64,000 nucleotides of DNA from Novosphingobium sp. ERN07 (GTDB taxonomy: Bacteria; Pseudomonadota; Alphaproteobacteria; Sphingomonadales; Sphingomonadaceae), in the NCBI RefSeq assembly GCF_012641335.1, contig NZ_JABAID010000009.1, forward strand, positions 78,955 through 142,954. The letters are read 5' to 3'. Shown here piece by piece: positions 61,111 through 64,000 of the stretch. Each line of letters begins with the position of its first letter. The stretch's first letter is position 1. Made by a program: the position numbers and the translations under genes. The notes under the pieces are model-generated. The model had not been told where the DNA came from, did no database searches, and worked only from the letters and a program-made list of their open reading frames with translations.

Positions 61111-61142
61111 AAGCTGCGGTGCGGGAAGCGCCGCAGCTTTTT
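61111..61142 (+). terminator. terminator after the outer membrane protein gene
   Basis: Perfect 9-bp stem AAGCTGCGG/CCGCAGCTT (61111-61119, 61131-61139) followed by TTTTTC. An additional GC-rich hairpin CCCGCGCC/GGCGCGGG (about 61077-61094) precedes it. Confidence 0.85.
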
Positions 61143-61569
61143 CATGTGCGGCGCGGCCTGCAAAAGGATCGCGCAGATCGTGGCCGGTCGACCCGTCCTC
61201 GCCCTGAAAAGGGGAGGGGGGTTTACACAGTTTACACTGTCCTGAAGAATAATTGGGATCGATCAGTTGGGCGTGATTGATCGGCTCTTGCGATTGACCG
61301 GCGCGGCGGCTTGCCGGGGTTTGGATCGAGGATGCGGCGCGGCCTTCTGCGGCGGTGCTGGCTGGGGCGGGGGCTGAGCGGGGGGCGAGGTGCGTCATGC
61401 CCCGGAGGCTATGTCAGGTGGGGGTTTGTAGGACAGGGGCTTTTCGCAGGCGTCGATTGTCAGCGCGACCGCCGAACACCCACCCCAACCCCTCGCTCAA
61501 GGTAGGGGAGCGAGACTTATCGAATCGTAGGTGAGATTAGTCGCAGCGGGGAGGGCTCCAAGCCTCGCG
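61143..61569. other. gene-free stretch with short repeats
   Basis: About 430 bp without a convincing gene. It holds GTTTACAC-A-GTTTACAC (61221-61237), a tandem 8-mer, with ACAG...CTGT around it. It also holds pieces that read like the purine-rich/pyrimidine-rich intergenic sequence common in sphingomonads (CGCCCTGAAAAGGGGAGGGG at about 61201 and CACCCCAACCCCTC near 61481). A reading frame on the minus strand from 61398 mostly runs antisense to the outer membrane gene and is not credible. Confidence 0.5.
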
Positions 61570-62124
61570 TTAAGGCAACTCTGCCACCAGCGCCTGCACG
61601 TCGCTGATCGGCAGGAACATGCGCAATGCGTTTGAGGGCAAAGGCGCAAAGCCATAGCTGGCATAGAGTTCCTTGCGCCGCTGCGTGACGGCAGCATTGC
61701 CGCAATCCAGCACATCGAGCAGCACGACCCTGATCCCGATGGCATCGGCAGCAGCGGCGATGCGGCGCAGGCAATCGACGAGCAGGTCGCCCCCATAGCC
61801 TTTGCGCTGGTGACGCTGATCGACGCCGATCATCGAGATATACGCTGCCGGGATATGCCCGTGGCCCGGCCGACCGCGCCGGAAGGTGTCGGGCAGATCG
61901 GTGTAATGGACGGCGTGGGCATTGGCGGCATAAAAGCCGATGACTTCGCCGCCCGGACTGGTCAGAATATGAACCCGGACATTGCCGGTTTGCGCCAGCT
62001 TGTTGGCCGTTTTCCTGAAATAGTTGTCGACCTGTTCGATCCCGCATGAAAACGCCGCCCGATCATGCCGCGCCGGATCGAGCGGTTCGATGATGCACTG
62101 CGCATCCGCCGGATCGCCGGTCAC
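61570..62124 (-). CDS. GNAT acetyltransferase toxin (TacT-like)
   Basis: A 184-residue GNAT enzyme encoded immediately behind a DUF1778 antitoxin; known pairs of this layout acetylate the amino group of aminoacyl-tRNA and stop translation. Fold marks are PLDPARHDRAAFSCGIEQVDNYFRKTANKLAQTG, the acetyl-CoA loop ISMIGVDQRHQRKGYGGDLLVDCLRRI and the C-terminal YASYGFAPLPSNALRMFLPI. Start is GTG at 62124, overlapping the antitoxin stop (GTGA). The toxin activity is inferred from the pair; the sequence by itself shows only an acetyltransferase. Confidence 0.88.
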   Translation of the reverse strand: MTGDPADAQCIIEPLDPARHDRAAFSCGIEQVDNYFRKTANKLAQTGNVRVHILTSPGGEVIGFYAANAHAVHYTDLPDTFRRGRPGHGHIPAAYISMIGVDQRHQRKGYGGDLLVDCLRRIAAAADAIGIRVVLLDVLDCGNAAVTQRRKELYASYGFAPLPSNALRMFLPISDVQALVAELP

Positions 62125-62429
62125 TTGCTGGCAATCGTCTCTTTGTGACGGGTAAAGGCGGCACGCAGTTTGGCACTGGGTGCGGGCGGACGGTCTAGCG
62201 CGGCAAAGAAGGCCTGATGATCGACTGGGGCGAGCATCGTATGCTCGTGCGCCGCGATGGTTTCCATTGCCGCTTTGTAGGCTGCGTTCATCGTGAAGAC
62301 GGAATCATCCACCCCGGCCAGCGCCGCTGCTTTCTGGATAGCGTCCTTGATGCGCGGCTTGGTCCGAAACGACATGCGTTCGGTGCTGCGTTCATCGATT
62401 GCGCCGGTGGCGTCGGTGTGGGCCAGCAT
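62121..62429 (-). CDS. DUF1778 antitoxin (TacA-like)
   Basis: A 102-residue antitoxin. Residues 17-60 (TERMSFRTKPRIKDAIQKAAALAGVDDSVFTMNAAYKAAMETI) form the ribbon-helix-helix DNA-binding domain of DUF1778 proteins. The C-terminal 40 residues (APVDHQAFFAALDRPPAPSAKLRAAFTRHK) are the toxin-embracing tail with the usual F-x-x-A-L-D-x-P-P pattern. ATG follows AAGGAG. A perfect 13-bp inverted repeat lies 19 bp upstream of the start and is the likely autoregulatory operator. Confidence 0.9.
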   Translation of the reverse strand: MLAHTDATGAIDERSTERMSFRTKPRIKDAIQKAAALAGVDDSVFTMNAAYKAAMETIAAHEHTMLAPVDHQAFFAALDRPPAPSAKLRAAFTRHKETIASK

Positions 62430-62447
62430 GAGGTGCTCCTTGTAGGG

Positions 62448-62476
62448 GAAATGTACGCCATTGTGGCGTACATTTC
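62448..62476. promoter_or_regulatory. 13-bp perfect inverted repeat, likely TacAT operator
   Basis: Arms GAAATGTACGCCA (62448-62460) and TGGCGTACATTTC (62464-62476) with a 3-bp spacer TTG, directly upstream of the antitoxin. Ribbon-helix-helix antitoxins bind such dyads. There is no gene at the other side that it could serve except the far end of the AT-rich module, which points the other way. Confidence 0.8.
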
Positions 62477-62547
62477 AATGAGGAGCATTGCTGAGACAGG
62501 TGGGTAAAATTTTCGTTTTTAGCAAGCTATCGCTGTTGCCTTGGATA

Positions 62548-63078
62548 CTAGCTGACGTCGCGCACATACTCCCTTTGAAAAAGAGCGTGTGTGCGTTTGA
62601 CGACCATCAGCATCGTGAGAAGAAAATGACTGTAAATAACGATTGTTAAGGCTGACATTAAAACCCATTCGATCTCAAAAACATAGCTCGACAAACACAT
62701 TACGAGCGCGACGCAGCAGACTAAAATTAAATATGATGCGTTGGAATTGAGTTCCTCAAGGAGTTGTCGGCGAAGTTCAACTTGCTCGTCGTGGATTATA
62801 TTCATAACGTCATCTTGGGGAGCGTCGGTTTTACGCTGATAGATCGAAAACATTGCCATCTGAATGTTAAGTAGGAGGGCAATAAATATGCCGAAAAAAG
62901 TTATCGATGCATTGTATGAATCTCTACCTAACTCAACTCTCAGGTAAAAAGCTACAATTCCCATTGCTACTGGCAGGCCGAAAAATATGAAGTAGTCAAA
63001 ATAAGGGCGCTTATTTACATTTCCGCGCTCAATTGACGCGAAATGGTCGCGGATAATCGGCCTTATGTCGACCTTCAT
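62548..63078 (-). CDS. AT-rich membrane protein of unknown function
   Basis: A 176-residue protein with four hydrophobic helices: about 28-45 (YFIFFGLPVAMGIVAFYL), 55-75 (NASITFFGIFIALLLNIQMAM), 114-137 (ASYLILVCCVALVMCLSSYVFEI) and 140-160 (VLMSALTIVIYSHFLLTMLMV). The segment between helices 2 and 3 is soluble and helical (DAPQDDVMNIIHDEQVELRRQLLEELN). The DNA is far AT-richer and the codon use different from everything before it, so it is probably acquired. It starts 1 bp after the stop of the larger gene, with AAGGAAAATGAA upstream. A signal-like membrane effector role is only a guess. Confidence 0.78.
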   Translation of the reverse strand: MKVDIRPIIRDHFASIERGNVNKRPYFDYFIFFGLPVAMGIVAFYLRVELGRDSYNASITFFGIFIALLLNIQMAMFSIYQRKTDAPQDDVMNIIHDEQVELRRQLLEELNSNASYLILVCCVALVMCLSSYVFEIEWVLMSALTIVIYSHFLLTMLMVVKRTHALFQREYVRDVS

Positions 63079-63079
63079 T

Positions 63080-63841
63080 TCATTTTCCTTTTAGGCGACT
63101 ATAAAAGTCAGCTAGAAGTGCTACTGTTTGAAAGCGCACACTATCCATCGTTGGGTGGCCATCTTCTCCAAATTCGATGTCAGCAGTAATGTCTATAACC
63201 CCTGCATTGGAATGGTCGCCAAACATGCCCACAGGCCGAATTTTGTTCCCTACGCGAATCAGCGCTACTGCCTCTTGGAAATCCATGCCGTTGTAAATTA
63301 TAGCGCCTTCGGTTCGAAGGCTATCAGCAACGTTTTTAAAGTTGCCGAGGCTGCGGCGTTTTTTTGCCTTAACGGTTAGCTCGATATCGACAATCTCAGG
63401 CTGGCCAGATTGGTGATATCGGTCAGCGAGATCCGCTTCTGCGTTGCGTTTGATCAGCCGTAAGCTCTTAACGGGTGCAGCATCAAAAATACTCCCATTT
63501 GAATCGTTAGGGGCCAGTTTTCTATACTTGAAGATTAGGTCTGGATGAGCAGCCTCAAATGCGGCTTTAAATTGCTCCAGAACGATCTGTACACATGACC
63601 GACCTTGAAAGGACTGAAAGGCTGCAAGTGTGATTGACTTGTTTGCAGGAGTCCAAAAATGAAAATACAAAGGTATTTCTTCGACGTCGTCGGTTTGGCG
63701 CTCGTAGTTAAGTTCTTTAGTTCTATTATTTCTCAGATTCGCTTTAAAAGCGAACGTACCATAGTGGACGTGGCCAAATATATCCAATTCTTTGGATTGA
63801 TCGCATTTCTCAAAATACCAACTTCGCTCTAGTTCGCTCAA
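63080..63841 (-). CDS. AT-rich hypothetical protein, 5' end unresolved
   Basis: At least 253 residues, soluble, with no recognised domain. Visible features are an N-terminal ERSWYFEKCDQSKELDIFGHVHYGTFAFKANLRNN, a middle beta-rich part (EIPLYFHFWTPANKSITLAAFQSFQGRSCVQIVLEQFKAAFEAAHPDL) and a C-terminal SVRFQTVALLADFYSRLKGK. The first available start is a TTG at 63841, but the same frame stays open without any ATG or GTG to the window edge (reading AHFATLISNFVDINNDPTS just upstream), so the true start may lie outside or the 5' end may be truncated. Coupled to the membrane protein gene. Base composition is unlike the core genome. Confidence 0.65.
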   Translation of the reverse strand: MSELERSWYFEKCDQSKELDIFGHVHYGTFAFKANLRNNRTKELNYERQTDDVEEIPLYFHFWTPANKSITLAAFQSFQGRSCVQIVLEQFKAAFEAAHPDLIFKYRKLAPNDSNGSIFDAAPVKSLRLIKRNAEADLADRYHQSGQPEIVDIELTVKAKKRRSLGNFKNVADSLRTEGAIIYNGMDFQEAVALIRVGNKIRPVGMFGDHSNAGVIDITADIEFGEDGHPTMDSVRFQTVALLADFYSRLKGK

Positions 63842-64000
63842 GCTAGTGGGATCGTTATTTATATCGACAAAATTGGAGATAAGCGTTGCGAAATGAGCGT
63901 TAAGCTGGACACCCGCAATAACCGCGACTTTGGCGGCACGCTGACCGGTTTTGTGTTTGACGGGTCGAGTGCGGGCATTTGAGCGGGCTGGTGGGCATTG

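Noticed and set aside
60796..61398. A 200-codon minus-strand frame antisense to the outer membrane protein gene
   Set aside because: Composition is Arg/Cys/Pro-rich as in shadow frames, and the plus-strand OMP has a signal peptide and barrel strands.

Overview
The window is a GC-rich alphaproteobacterial chromosome segment. It is most likely from the Sphingomonadales and probably Novosphingobium-like; that genus call is an inference from gene content, not from a database match. Supporting signs are an F0 ATP synthase operon with b and b' subunits standing apart from the F1 genes, a FYDLN-type TIGR02300 protein, an aroA-cmk-rpsA neighbourhood, and a REP-like intergenic element of the kind common in sphingomonads. 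Almost everything is core chromosome with tight gene packing and many 1-4 bp stop/start overlaps.

Layout. 1-6.4 kb: a SIMPL-domain secreted protein (cut by the window edge), a GNAT enzyme, pyrF with a LapA-type membrane protein, purB, a large OafA-type acyltransferase and radC. 6.5-10.5 kb: a YdbH-YnbE-YdbL operon for phospholipid transport to the outer membrane, closed by two hairpins. 10.7-13.2 kb: the F0 operon atpI-B-E-F'-F, ending in a long bidirectional terminator that also serves a ParDE toxin-antitoxin pair. 13.9-22 kb: a LacI regulator, gloB, rpsA, a lone chemoreceptor lying between rpsA and cmk, a small membrane protein and aroA. 22-30.3 kb: TIGR02300, tRNA-Ala(GGC), a 2-oxoglutarate oxygenase, an EVE protein, CsbD, an LplT-like transporter, pgsA, and an rnd-oxyR-SRPBCC unit. 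30.4-37.1 kb: aspS, acpP-fabF-mltG (fatty acid and peptidoglycan genes), a 2'-5' RNA ligase-like protein and bioA.

37.1-39.7 kb is a decayed mobile region. tRNA-Thr(CGT) is followed by a P4-type integrase broken by stops and frameshifts, then an IS481-type transposase broken by a single-base deletion. 39.8-45.5 kb carries five little-known exported proteins. 45.5-53.1 kb is a heavy-metal RND efflux system (adaptor, pump, TolC) transcribed divergently from a two-component system, with a perfect palindrome in the shared control region. A related TGACA/TGTCA site precedes the two unknown genes downstream of the pump.

53-61 kb: hppD with a VOC partner, tRNA-Thr(TGT), rarA, a His/Met/Gly-rich PadR regulator with a palindrome at its promoter, a GT4 glycosyltransferase and an outer-membrane barrel protein. 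61-64 kb is accessory: a TacAT-type acetyltransferase toxin-antitoxin pair with a perfect 13-bp inverted-repeat operator, then a visibly AT-rich two-gene module (soluble protein plus membrane protein) of unknown function that runs towards the window edge. This last module is the best candidate for an undescribed system, but the functional idea is inference only.
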